The notes below the pieces were generated by a model. It did not search any database and had not been told where the DNA came from. It saw only the letters and a program-made list of their open reading frames with translations. A DNA stretch of 27,017 bases from Phoronis australis. Lineage: Eukaryota; Phoronida; Phoronidae. Location: assembly GCA_002633005.1 (NCBI GenBank), contig NMRA01000519.1, positions 202,402 to 229,418 on the forward strand. The letters run 5' to 3'. The translations under genes and the position numbers were made by a program. Below are positions 13,001 through 21,914 of the stretch, piece after piece. The stretch's first letter is position 1, and each line of letters begins with the position of its first letter.

Positions 13001-16000
13001 TGAAATACATTATTTTAGTTCGAAATCTGTAAATATTTTCTGGCTAATGAGTAAAAAAACTTATACTTAAAGTTTTCGAAAATGGAGTTGAGTTTCAGGA
13101 GATACAACACAGTAACTTCTTGAAGATCCTGGAAGATTAACTTTCTAAAATGTTCTATCAACAACCAGTAAGTTAAAATGTTCAAGATTTAGTTTTACTA
13201 TAATATTTCAGGAAATGAATAAAATAATCACAGATTTTCAGTTATTTTCAATAAACAACCTGTTCGTTACATTTGGAGATGTGTAAACATAAATATGTGA
13301 ATCAAGCCAACTTTAAAAATATTTGTAGCATGCATATTATTGAGCATGTCTTTAACCACTAAAAGTGTTTATGGGAAGGATCTATTATCAGATTTGATCA
13401 AAACTATTAACTTGAAGAAGTCTATCCATCCAACAATAATACCATATGCTGCATATCTGATATCAAAACTATTAACTTCAAGAAGTCTATCCATCCCACA
13501 ATAATACCATACGCTGTATATCTGATATCAAAACTATTAACTTCAACAAGTCTATCCATCCAACGCTGTATATCTGATATGTCCATTGAAATCCTACTTA
13601 CAGCTAATGCTTCACACATCACATCAGCTGTGCCTCCACCCATTTCCTTGCAAAACCTGTAGAAGTCTTCAAGATATGCCTACAAAATAGAAGAAACTTT
13701 TTCAATAACCCAAGGCATTTAGAATAATCTTCAAGAAAAGGATGCAAAGCAGAAACTTACTCAAATAACCCGTGGCCACAGCTCTACAAAACAGTCCATT
13801 CTAATCAAAGTCCCTTACGCAATGCAGGCAACAGGAAACTATTTTCTTAATACTTGATCCTCATGACAAAATCTCACCAATTTAGGACAAAATATGGTGG
13901 ACAAGTGAAATTTATTTTTTCATCTCTTCATAAACATATATCAAAAACAGAGAGCAGGAGACTTGATGACTTGCCAGGTACATCAGATGTGCGCAGACCA
14001 CAGTCGAGCTCAAAAATCAGTAGCACCAAATAGATACCATTTCACTTTGAATTTTATAGCATAACTACTAACAGACAGTGTTTCATGAAATTGTGGACAT
14101 TAATAGAAAAATGAAAAAGATCAAATGTGCAATATAGAACTGTAAAAAGATAGTTGAAGCTGAATCTTGCTCTGTTAGCTGGCTAAAAATGAAACTCGAA
14201 TTAGGCATTTTACTTTCATAGGATCCACCCCTTCACATTCCTCACTGCGATAGCATTCTACATCTACTGAAAAGTCAAAGGAAATGCGAACATACGCCAT
14301 TTTCAAATGTGCAATGTTAGGGCTGGTCAATCCATATCGTGAGTCGTTCGCTGACGGCTTTGTTGTTCTTGTTGGTAACAGAAATAGAATCATGTCATGG
14401 TAGGGATTATTAAGAAATCGATTTTGAGAGAGCGAAAGGTCCAATTTAATTTTTGGATTTCACAAGACAAAACAGAGCTTTAATTCTTGATGAAACACTT
14501 GGCAACTGGTAAAGCAAGCTGAACAAATGAGTGTTATCTGCAATGTTTTCCTTATATGTGTACGTGATCAGTTGGAAATTAAATGGGCGTTATCTGCAAT
14601 GTCTTCTTTACACATATATGCGTTCAGTGGGAAATTCTTGACATTATTTTGTAGATCACAATTTTGATACCCCGAAAAAATTTTCTAATTTTTAATTCAA
14701 GCCGGGAAACGTCAGATTGAGGACCTTGATTTTAAGTAATTTGGGATTACTGAGCTCTTATTCAGGGCAGCCAACCCATCGGGCACATATTATTAAACTG
14801 TTACTTCCATCATTGTAAGTGAAGACCCATTAAAATGACATAATCGACAAGAAATCTAAAATCAGATATTGCGTGCATTTAAACCCAGTACCTTTGTGGT
14901 CAGAGCCAAATACTAAGTTAATGAGCTAAATCACACAGAATAGATGACTGAGTATTTTAAGGGTATTTAACTGGCAAAAGTCACCGACTTTGATTTTGGC
15001 GAGTGTCAGGAAAACATCTGCAAGAATTGGCGACTTGAAATAAAATCGCAAAAGCACAACAAATTTAATTGTTTTATAGTTCTAGTCAAACTTAGTAACT
15101 TCTATCCCGTTCAATTATAATCCCATAATGTTTACAGGCCATCAATAACGTTAACGTCTCCCCATAAAAAGTCAGGTCATCAAATTGCTGCAATGCAGCC
15201 AGCATAGCTTATTTCTTCCTGCTGTCCTGCTGTCCTCAACAAATCTCGATATATTGTTGAGTTGACATCAATTCTCTGCTGATGTTGTGGGTGCCCGGGT
15301 TCCCAGCGCTGAAGCCGGCAAACAAAACATAAGTCGTAAAAGTGTATCGAATACGAGTTAATCCATAACAGTCTGGTTATACATTCGTGATATGGGTCGT
15401 ATACTTATTGGATGAAATAAACCTGTGCTTACGCGACTAACTGTTTACTACATCCATTCCCACACAAAATTACTATACAAATACAAAATGTGACAGACAA
15501 GTGAGTGTTTCAGCAGACAACTGGGGTCTGTTTCATGAAAAATCCCTCTTCTATTCTTTTGAAGACCCTCGATCAGCGAGAGCAATGCATGTTTCAACAT
15601 CAACTTTATTATTGTTATCTAATACACACAAAGTCAGACATTTAGCAATGATACGTCATAATCTGGAGTCCGTTTCACGGATGTGACTTAAAACTTGAGA
15701 TAGAAATTTGGTATTATGCTTTTTCTCGGCAATTACTGAATAAAGGTTTGGCCAAGTAATTATGAGTGCATCATAGTTTAAAAATAATTTATAAAAATTG
15801 TCACAGCAACTAACAGTTAAGTGCAAATTTTCACACTTGGCATTTTTGCCCAAGTGAGATTTAATTTAGTTTAAAGAAACAGTTGTGTGGAGCGCAAGAC
15901 CAGGTTTCTGTAACAGACCCCAGAACAATAGGACACTATTGAAAGACCAAAATCACCAACTTCAAAATTAATGAAAGATGGCGTCTGTGATGTAGATTGA

Positions 16001-19000
16001 GTTTTTTCTCAGTTTAGTTCTTGAAGAATTTTATTTTTTAAGTAAAAAAATGTTGTTTTTTAAAACATTTAACATTGGGTGTGACAGACTCCTGGAGTCC
16101 CCTACACATGCTATTTCAGTGTCTGCTTGAGTTGATTGTCACAGAATAATGCTACCGGGCTAGTCAAAAGTGTTTACCTGCATAACTCATAATTGTCTTT
16201 TTGGTCTCAAGAAGGTTATCTCTGTAGTATGCGACTGACATCGATGTTTTTAGAAATCCATAATATTCAAATCACAAATGACTTTTTCACAAAATGAAGT
16301 GGTTATGGTCATATGATAGCATGAGGTGACACTTTAGAAGAATGGATCCCATTAAATTTTCAGCCATGGAAGATTCAGAAAATACAGATACAAAATGGAC
16401 AACTGGCATTAAAAGTTAATTAACAAATCGTGGGCTACAAAAAGAAACAGACAACTAGTTAATTTCAGACATTAATAGAATTAGCAATCAGAAACTAAAT
16501 TAACCCAGCTGACAACTTACCTTATAGAGTGTATTTCGAATAATCTCAATGTTCATTTCATCAAGGTCTTGTTCCGAGATGCAGTCGATGAAATAAGGAG
16601 CTAAAAATACAATAAAGTTACACAGTAGACACCGTGATTGAGTTTTGTTGAAGCTCCGACGAAAATCATGAGGAAATTCAGGTGAACATTGAGAGGAAAT
16701 TCAGGGGAAAAGTGTGAAGAAATTCGGGGAAGTGAAGGAATTCAAGGGAAAACTACAAAAGAAATTCTGGGGAAATTGTGAGAAAAATCGGAGGAAAATT
16801 GTAAAGAAATTCACCGGAAAATTCAGGGCAAAATTGTGAACAAATGTAGCCTAAGGGTAAAATTGTGTAGAAATTCAGGGGACATTGTTAAGAAATTCAG
16901 GGGAACATTGTGCAGATGATATTCAGGGTAAAGTTGCGAAGAAATTCAGGGGAAAGTGACGAAATTCAGGGGAACACTGTCAGGAAGCTCAGGAGAAAAT
17001 TGCGAAGAATTTCAGGGAGCAATAAGCATCGGAATAATAATCAACGATTTGAAGCGAAACGACACTACAGCAAATACTCTCCTTACAGTTGACTGGACTG
17101 TATAACAACTCAAGATCACTTTAGAGCAACATGGCAATAAAAATGAAAACAAGTTGATAAGAAACGTTAAAGATGCATTCTGCCGAGGAAGTGAGCTGGT
17201 CCATACACAAGTAGGGCTACCATTAATATGACCATATTATGAGTTTGCAGTGCCTCAGATCATGTGTTTACATTTCACCTTCACGCTTGATTTCAAGCAG
17301 TGATAAGCGCTGAATGGAATGAGCCAGAGCATTCAGTAATTTCAACTCTGACATTCTTATAATTTAATTAACATGATTAACATGTCAGGCATCAGCATCT
17401 TAAGTGACCTACCCTGTTGAAGTGAGTTCAGTGCCTGAACGAAATGCGGCCACACAGAATCATTTTGATCAAAAAATTAAACAAAATTTAGCCCACAAAA
17501 TTGTCAATCTCATTTCAAAAGCGCAATGCATGAATTCACTTCAAGTCTACATACTCGACTACACCACAGCCTACCTAGAGGTGTGTCCACCAGTACAGCG
17601 TTGTAGAGCTCAGCGGGGGTTGAGGCAATGTGGCTGGCCTCCATTTGTTCAAACCGCCCCAGAGGGTGACACTTGGGGATCAACTCAGCTATTGACCTCT
17701 GGTGCAATGTACCCGTAATGAGCAGCACAATGTTGTCAATCATGTAGCTGTACCTGAGCATAAATCAAACAAATTCTGATGAAAAAGATAAGTATCCAGG
17801 TAATAATATAGAAAATGTCTTCACATCCTTTTTGGTCTCACTCCATGAAAATTGATTATTTTGCTAAAATGTTTGAAAGCGATTTTACTGATTCATGGCC
17901 ATAACATCTCAACAACTTAGGACACAATATGACCAGCAACTGAAATTTTATTTTCTTTTTTTCATAAGAGATATCTAGCATCAACTAAATGCTTTGCCAT
18001 GTCCAAGTTATGCACGATAGTTACCATCAGAAAATATTTTAAAAAATAGAGGGTACTCAGTACAACAGTAAAAGACCTTGAAAAATGAAAGAAAAGGTAA
18101 TTTTGGCAATTATTTTTATCGGAATTGGTCAAATTTTACCGAATAAAATATAGACCAGATCAGCCAGAATGTGCATTCATGTAAAAGTCAAAGTTCAGCT
18201 TTCAAAGGCAGTGAGGAAGTGTCAACCAGCACAAATCAAGAACCCTGTAGAGCAAGGGCATCATTTATCGATTCAAACAACTGACAAACAGCTCAGTTTG
18301 GTAACAGGAGTAAAACACACTAAATCAGAGGTCAATGACTTCGTGGAATACCAATCAAACACCATCAAATAAGTCGTTTAGTGGCTAGATTCCATTTCTT
18401 TCTGGTACAAATTAAAGATATTAAATACATACTCGTCCAATTTCATGTTAAAAATCAGATGGTGGGAATGCAAAAATGATTTTTGAAAAGTTGTGGGTAG
18501 ACGACAATATACAGAAAATACTCGGGCCGATCCCATTTGCATTAGTTCTGGAGTAAAAATATGTGGTGAACTTTCCTAAGTTGGTCTTTTACGGATTGTT
18601 GTAACTGCTACTCGCATCCAATTGTCAAGGTCAAGCCTACTCGACATTTAACTGCAAAAAAACATTTTGTGCTCACAGTTATGAAACTCTTACATCAAAT
18701 AACATGCATTATTTTGAATCACACACCTCACACATAAAGGGTGATCTCAACAGGGAAATATATTAATTTTGATTTGACCTTCATGCATTAGTATAATCTT
18801 AGAAGGCAAGTGAAAAATCTCTCAGTGATTATAAATATTTTTGTTTAATACTTACGTGATATAGTCCAAGAAGGTAGAGAGAGGTTCCAGGGCATTGTGC
18901 CTCATATGCTGGAATTCTATCACTAACTTTTCCTTCAGTTTGTCATCAATGACGGACACTTGGAGGGGGCTAGGCTCGTTAGCCAAGAACGCACCATAAT

Positions 19001-19027
19001 CTGTACTCTGCAGGTGAAGCTTCAAGT
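884..19027 (-). CDS. ATP6V0D1: V-type proton ATPase subunit d (V0 d / AC39 family), exons 2-8, 5' partial
   Basis: This subunit sits on top of the membrane c-ring of the vacuolar proton pump and couples it to the central stalk of the V1 sector, so it is needed for acidification of endosomes, lysosomes and secretory vesicles. The CDS joins, on the minus strand, 19027-18856, 17753-17575, 16600-16521, 13679-13602, 9918-9742, 6374-6297 and 1045-884. All junctions have GT donors and AG acceptors, and phases agree (1, 2, 1, 0, 0, 0, 0 from the missing exon 1 onward). The product is 308 residues, exactly the length from residue 44 to the end of the 351-residue human protein, with no indel. Diagnostic stretches include [37 protein letters not shown] and the C-terminal [13 protein letters not shown]. 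The protein has no signal peptide or membrane span, as expected for a peripheral subunit. The first ~43 codons are not in the window. No frameshift or internal stop is present, so the gene looks functional. Confidence 0.97.
1828..1882. repeat. 19-bp tandem repeat, ~2.9 copies
   Basis: The unit GGAAGGTCTCATTAGAGAA is repeated nearly perfectly almost three times. Confidence 0.9.
3085..4960 (+). repeat. Degenerate higher-order repeat array (~300-bp dimer of two ~150-bp half-units)
   Basis: Two related half-units alternate. Type I carries (G)CCAAATTTCATGAAAATC followed by AAAGAATT..GATACAGAGGCAAACATA. Type II carries TTTCACAATGATCCTTCAA followed by GCGGTTAGGCAGA. Type I cores lie at about 3251, 3577, 3982, 4417 and 4817. 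Type II cores lie at about 3427, 3721, 4118, 4256 and 4657. Most half-units are preceded by a CCACTAG-like block. The short reading frames here (repeating AKFHEN-like peptides) come from the repeat and are not genes. Confidence 0.8.
5991..6171 (+). repeat. 45-bp tandem repeat, 4 copies
   Basis: The four units start near 5991, 6037, 6082 and 6127, each beginning AACACTTGGTAGTCCT and containing TACTAGTATGGTACATGAAC. The first copy is one base longer. The repeated peptides in the frames of both strands are a by-product. Confidence 0.92.
6297..6374 (-). CDS. ATP6V0D1: ATP6V0D1 exon 7
   Basis: The exon is 78 nt, phase 0 on both sides, and encodes 26 residues ([20 protein letters not shown] then KFFEHE). 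The acceptor is TTTTCAG. The donor GTAGTG is weak. The open frame running past the donor is intronic read-through. Confidence 0.96.
7361..7412 (+). repeat. Fragment related to the right end of the 15521-15923 MITE
   Basis: GGAAGCGCAAGACCA and, 25 nt further, TGTAACAGACCC match the order and spacing of GGAGCGCAAGACCA and TGTAACAGACCCC at 15889-15921. No matching left end was seen. Confidence 0.45.
7769..8218. mobile_element. Foldback/MITE-like element, copy A (450 bp, near-perfect palindrome)
   Basis: The left arm (7769-~7990) and the right arm (~7993-8218) are reverse complements at about 90% identity by eye. They meet at GTCAGCTGAC (7987-7996), so there is essentially no loop. The termini are CAAGGAACCT and AGGTACCTTG. 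The arms are built from degenerate subrepeats of the type ACGGACTCACAAACACGG. The flanks AAAGA and ACAGA could be a decayed 5-bp target duplication. The element has no coding capacity. Confidence 0.85.
9742..9918 (-). CDS. ATP6V0D1: ATP6V0D1 exon 6
   Basis: The exon is 177 nt, phase 0 on both sides, and encodes 59 residues from FEADRRAF to VKAVAEYYS. The acceptor is TTCATAG and the donor GTAAGT. It is the most strongly conserved part of the protein seen here. The inverted-repeat element with a tRNA-like core sits about 65 nt upstream of its 3' splice site. Confidence 0.97.
9983..10217. mobile_element. Inverted-repeat element flanking a tRNA-like core
   Basis: The left arm (9983-10056) reads inward as TTAAGTTTGGTCTGCATGCC ... 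ACCTAATAAACA ... TTTCTGCCC. The right arm (10140-10217) is its diverged reverse complement: outermost 20 nt 19/20 matching, then shared GTTGG, ACCTAAT and TTTCTGCCC blocks with small indels. The tRNA-like sequence lies between them. The whole 235-bp unit could fold as one long hairpin. Confidence 0.7.
10052..10132 (-). repeat. tRNA-like sequence (tRNA-derived SINE head or tRNA pseudogene, anticodon GCT)
   Basis: On the minus strand the A box TGGCTCAGTGGACTAGAG and B box GGTTCGAGTCT are well formed. The D stem GCTC/GAGT and the anticodon stem TCTGC/GCAGA pair around loop ATGCTTA, giving anticodon GCT (Ser). The acceptor stem has two mismatches and the T stem one. The variable region looks like a 7-nt duplication (CTGGTTC, CAGGTTC) rather than a true class II arm. 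A working tRNA gene is unlikely. Confidence 0.7.
10300..10545. repeat. Weak inverted repeat
   Basis: GCCAGATTCTGCCAAACCTGGA near 10324 resembles the reverse complement of the 10480-10525 stretch (GCTAGAATCTGCTTCAAATC). Identity is modest and the arms are short, so this may be an old foldback element or chance. Confidence 0.3.
11111..11280 (+). repeat. Dispersed repeat family X, copy 1
   Basis: The copy starts CACCAATTCAGGACACACTA and continues TGGTGGACAAGTG ... TTTTTTCATGACAAGATAT ... CTTGATGCTTTTCCATGTTC. The same order of blocks recurs near 13873 and 17908. Confidence 0.7.
11559..12575. mobile_element. Foldback-related element, copy B (1017 bp) with 5-bp target site duplication
   Basis: The left arm (11559-~11780) matches the left arm of copy A in order: CAAGGTACCT, ACAACTCACCTACCTGCAAAC, GATTCATTCACCC and AAAATGTACATGTCAGCT. 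The right arm (~12337-12575) matches the right arm of copy A from CCTGGAAGCT to TTTAGGTACCTCG. About 560 bp separates the arms, whereas in copy A they meet directly. The element is flanked by an exact AATTC duplication (11554-11558 and 12576-12580). Confidence 0.8.
11781..12336. other. Interior of foldback copy B, absent from copy A
   Basis: The segment is AT-rich. It includes a 103-codon plus-strand frame (11843-12154) with no recognisable domain. It is either the original interior of a longer element, deleted in copy A, or a later insertion. No terminal repeats or target duplication bounding the segment itself were seen. Confidence 0.5.
13397..13578 (+). repeat. 65-bp tandem repeat, ~2.8 copies
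   Basis: The unit begins ATCAAAACTATTAACTT, contains AGTCTATCCATCC and ends ATATCTGAT. The third copy lacks about 13 bp (the AATAATACCATA part). The array ends 24 nt from the exon 5 donor. Confidence 0.9.
13602..13679 (-). CDS. ATP6V0D1: ATP6V0D1 exon 5
   Basis: The exon is 78 nt, phase 0 on both sides, and encodes 26 residues ([10 protein letters not shown] then [16 protein letters not shown]). The acceptor is TTTGTAG and the donor GTAAGT. A 65-bp tandem repeat lies about 24 nt inside the following intron. Confidence 0.95.
13873..14110 (+). repeat. Dispersed repeat family X, copy 2
   Basis: The start CTCACCAATTTAGGACAAAA is followed by TATGGTGGACAAGTGAAATT and a T-rich TTTTTTCAT block, then CTTGATGACTTGCCA and, further on, CAGTGTTTCATGAAATTGTGG, the same block order as copy 1. 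Confidence 0.65.
14525..14636 (+). repeat. ~57-bp direct duplication
   Basis: AAATG(A/G)G(T/C)GTTATCTGCAATG followed by TTCAGT(T/G)GGAAATT-type sequence occurs twice in succession with about 80% identity. Confidence 0.7.
15521..15923. mobile_element. MITE-like element (403 bp)
   Basis: The termini are CTGGGGTCTGTTTCATGAAA on the left and, as reverse complement of the right end, CTGGGGTCTGTTACAGAAAC. A second terminus-like sequence, CTGGAGTCCGTTTCACGGAT, lies inside at 15663, so one element may be nested in another. No transposase frame is present and no clear target duplication was found. Confidence 0.6.
16521..16600 (-). CDS. ATP6V0D1: ATP6V0D1 exon 4
   Basis: The exon has 80 nt. After two bases completing the split Ala codon it encodes 26 residues, [20 protein letters not shown] followed by RNTLYK. 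The acceptor is TTTTTAG and the donor GTAAGT. The block is nearly identical to the animal consensus. A pyrimidine-rich (on the transcribed strand) minisatellite lies shortly upstream of its 3' splice site. Confidence 0.96.
16601..17574 (-). other. Intron 3 (974 bp)
   Basis: About a third of this intron is the 25-bp minisatellite at 16671-17020. The rest is unremarkable. Confidence 0.93.
16671..17020 (+). repeat. Degenerate ~25-bp minisatellite
   Basis: About 14 diverged copies of GAAATTCAGGGGAAAATTGT followed by GAAGA-type spacer. It is purine-rich on the plus strand and hence pyrimidine-rich in the transcript of ATP6V0D1. The 60-codon frame at 16910-17092 is derived from the repeat. Confidence 0.85.
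17575..17753 (-). CDS. ATP6V0D1: ATP6V0D1 exon 3
   Basis: The exon has 179 nt: one base finishing the split Thr codon, 59 whole codons, and one base opening a split Ala codon. It encodes the conserved block [20 protein letters not shown] followed by [17 protein letters not shown] and ends at LVDTPL. The acceptor is TGCTCAG. The donor GTAGGC is weaker than the others in the gene. An overlapping 104-aa plus-strand frame here is an antisense shadow. Confidence 0.96.
17754..18855 (-). other. Intron 2 (1.1 kb)
   Basis: The intron contains family X copy 3 (17908-18090). The remainder has a 67-codon plus-strand frame at 18169 with no recognisable content. Confidence 0.93.
17908..18090 (+). repeat. 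Dispersed repeat family X, copy 3
   Basis: CTCAACAACTTAGGACACAA, then TGAAATTTTATTTTC, TTTCATAAGAGATAT and ATGCTTTGCCATGTCCAAGT keep the block order of copies 1 and 2, at lower identity. Confidence 0.6.
18856..19027 (-). CDS. ATP6V0D1: ATP6V0D1 exon 2
   Basis: The exon has 172 nt. It starts with the last two bases of a split Asp codon (G|AC) after acceptor ATTGCAG and ends with the first two bases of a split Thr codon (AC|G) before a perfect GTAAGT donor. It encodes 56 whole codons beginning [17 protein letters not shown], which matches the region just after the conserved CETLED motif of the family. The preceding exon is not in the window. Confidence 0.96.
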
Positions 19028-20722
19028 CTGCAATAGCATCAGATGGGGCTCAAACTGTATTTTTATCCACTTATAGGAACACAGAATGTGTTAGGCTTAT
19101 ACGACAACAATTCTCCAACAGTCAGTGGAAAATAAATTATTTTGTTGTTCGAAGTTGGGGCTTATCCCAAATTCTACAAATGGGCAATATTGGATGTCCC
19201 AAATTCAAGAATCACTGGACAGAAAGCAAAATTTCCCATTCTGTAGATTGAAAACCCATTGTCAAAATTTCAGAAATATAATGAACCCCAAAATTGCCCA
19301 TGTTCCAAATTGCAGAGTCAAGTTCTAGAGACTGTCACAAATTGGAGAATTTTTACTACAATTCACACAAGTGTTTTCATACATATAAGCTTGAGGGAAC
19401 AGTAAATTTATCAAAAACTAACTCTAGCAATCTCACATTAAAAGGGACCACATTTTGGGCATTACTTCAGACTGGAGTGTTGTGAATTATGGCAATCTTG
19501 AAGGGACATTATCACTTTTAGAGCACAGTCGAAAAATTGGGATTTTTGGGATCACGGTAGTACTCAGGGCCGGGGGGCCTCATTCACCCGAGGGGAGAGG
19601 TGTCTGTGCCTTCTGAGAATTTTTACTAAATAAAAATAGAATTACAAAATAAGCACAAATATACTAATGCACTAAGTGGTTTGTCTGTTATACTAATATA
19701 ATCATTTACTTTTATCTCTAGCATTAGCAATCAACTGTCACATCTGGGAACAGGAGAATCTGTTGCCAAAATGGAATGTTTATGCCGACACAAATTGCTG
19801 ATACATAGATAATAAATTCACCTACTTGTTTGTAGCTCCTAGACTATCTGACAATGCCACTGGAACAATCGACCTATAGTGTAGAAAAGGCTAAACAGCC
19901 AAACATTGAGAAAATAGAGTAATGTAAAATATTGCCACATATGTTAGTGAAACATTCAGATGTTGTTGCCAGACAATGCTTCAAATGCATGGCGGTCTCA
20001 CCTCGACAGAATGGTTCTCAACTTCTGTTGTTGGAGCCTAAGGGTAGTCGCGAGACACTTGTGAGGCACGTGCAGTGAGAAATATTGGCTTATGGAGTTG
20101 AAATAGTGAATTTAATCAAGTGCTCAAGCCAGGCTGGTCCATCACTTCAAATGGCACCACTGCACAAGTGCACTAGTATGTTGCGAGTTGGTTTTTGTTA
20201 AAGTTCCTAATGTAACACTTACAGAATTTTGTGAGATCTTGCATACCTCGCTAAACTAGGAAGTGTCTTACATGGAACACGTCCCTGCATGAGTTTAAGA
20301 ATAAGAAGTCAAAAGGAATGATAGCCGAGGGCGTATTTTCCAATCATTTCGAAAGAACAGAAGTAGTACTCCGCTAATTATATATAGTATGACATTTACC
20401 TTCACCTAGGCACTTTATTGGTTCCTAGCCTAAACACGATTTTGGTATCATCCGATTCCTTAAGTGGTTCTCAATCCAAAAATATACGAAAATGTCTCCT
20501 ACCTCATTCCCTTACTAGTTCATCCTGAAATTTGTGTTTGCACTATTTCGCGGTTGATACCACCATGTTCGCTCAACGGAAGATTACAGCAACAACTGTT
20601 TCTATGGAATGAAAGGGCATTATCAATTCCAAAAAAATGTTGGTCTGCGAGTTCTCCCTTAAATTTTTCTGAGATAACAAAGAACAATGCGTATGCTGAA
20701 TGCGTTTCAGAAACTCAATAGC

Positions 20723-20793
20723 TGGCTCATGGGAGCTTCATACGCCGGAAGCTTTTCGGCGAATTATGCCTCACCGACTAAAACATCAATTAC
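20723..20793 (+). repeat. Dispersed repeat family Y, copy 1
   Basis: GGGAGCTTCATACGCCGGAA followed by GCTTTTCGGCGAATTATGCC and CGACTAAAACATCAA. It shares the core TTTTCGGCGAATTATG with copies near 23036 and 26495. The 149-codon frame starting at 20700 runs through this repeat and looks fortuitous. Confidence 0.7.
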
Positions 20794-21640
20794 TGAATTA
20801 TTCTGGAGTTCCGAATAGTAGTAGAGACAGTAATAATAGTATAGACTGGAAAATTTCACGATTTTTAATAATAGTACATGTTCCTGACAGTCGAGCCTTT
20901 GTTTCTCTCAATCTCATGTCTCGCACAACGTTCATAGTCAATACCCTCGTAATGTTAGTCAGAATTCGACGTCAAAAAGTCAGTACATCCAAAATTTTAC
21001 ACGGCCAGAAATTGAGATTTCTTGCAGAATTGCCCAACATTCGAGTCCACAACCACAACTACGTCCACCATCTTGAATATCTAATTAGGTATAATAAACA
21101 AACAGACTCACAAGCGCTTTTCCATTTATTTGGACGGGAGAGCAAGTAGAAATGAATTTCAATAGATATCGACTGGATTGTCGAACGTTAGCAACAATGT
21201 CTGACTCATTTTCAAGATTGCCACAGGTCCATTCTTCCTGTTCATAAAAACAATCTACTCTCAAGTTTAGAACGAATTGTAAAAATGCTGATGTCCGATG
21301 TTGTCCGCAACTTAATTGTTGGTACTTTGTTGATTCTAGGAACTGGTTCCTAGGTTGATTGAAAGGTTTGGCACCATTCATTAACTGCACGGGTATTTGC
21401 GCTTCATTGACTTGCCGCGTTATCACCACGGTCCGTATCTGTAGCTGGATTATTTGTCGTACCAGCATCTGAATGAATTAGTCAATGGGCCAGATCTCAT
21501 AGCGTTCATCCTTGTGAGTACTTTTTCTATGCGGCTAGATAATATACCTATAAATCAAATTCACAAAAGTTCCCACATCTACACTTGCACATTTTTTAAA
21601 AAAAGGTATTTTGTTGCACAAAATATGATGCACATCTCTG

Positions 21641-21720
21641 CCACTTGGTGGCGCTTTTCTATTGAATTGACCAATCAGAGAGCCAGATTGTATTGTTGTG
21701 CTTAGTTACTTCAATATGGC
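21641..21720 (+). promoter_or_regulatory. Promoter-like cluster: CTCF-like motif, CCAAT box, YY1-like ATG
   Basis: Within 80 bp are CCACTTGGTGGCGC (21641), one base off the CTCF core consensus, CCAATCAG (21671) and AATATGGCTGC (21714), which fits the YY1 consensus around a start codon with A at -3 and G at +4. The ATG opens a 21-codon frame beginning MAAPMECVACIIQ, which could be a first exon of a plus-strand transcript. No strong donor follows, so this is a candidate only. Confidence 0.35.
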
Positions 21721-21914
21721 TGCTCCCATGGAGTGTGTTGCCTGTATAATTCAAGGTTTATCAAACAGCACAAAATTGTGATGTCAGAGCCTAAAAAAGC
21801 TTAGGAAAGCTTCCTGACTAAAGCTGATGGACTGTGGAAGTCTGTAGAACAGTAGATCAAAAAGAAGAAGAGGTGTCACAAATGTTTGTGCAGAAAACAG
21901 CTGCATGTCCTGGT

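Larger units (their letters stand above)
9919..13601 (-). other. Intron 5 (3.7 kb)
   Basis: The intron holds the tRNA-like inverted-repeat element, a possible weak foldback (10300-10545), one copy of the dispersed family at 11111, foldback copy B and the 65-bp tandem repeat. The 150-aa minus-strand frame at 10203-10655 resembles no protein family and overlaps the repeat sequence. The stretches 10660-11100 and 12580-13390 show nothing recognisable. Confidence 0.9.
13680..16520 (-). other. Intron 4 (2.8 kb)
   Basis: The intron contains family X copy 2, a short ~57-bp direct duplication (14525-14636) and the MITE-like element at 15521-15923. The rest, including 14640-15520 and 15930-16520, shows no gene. 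Confidence 0.9.

Noticed and set aside
17404-17718. 104-codon plus-strand frame
   Set aside because: It is the antisense shadow of ATP6V0D1 exon 3.
19561-19610. G-rich patch near GGGCCGGGGGGCC
   Set aside because: It is too short and isolated for a CpG island or exon. No matching frame was found.
20700-21149. 149-codon plus-strand open frame
   Set aside because: Its first part is dispersed repeat family Y, which recurs in other frames and strands. No splice or family support was seen.
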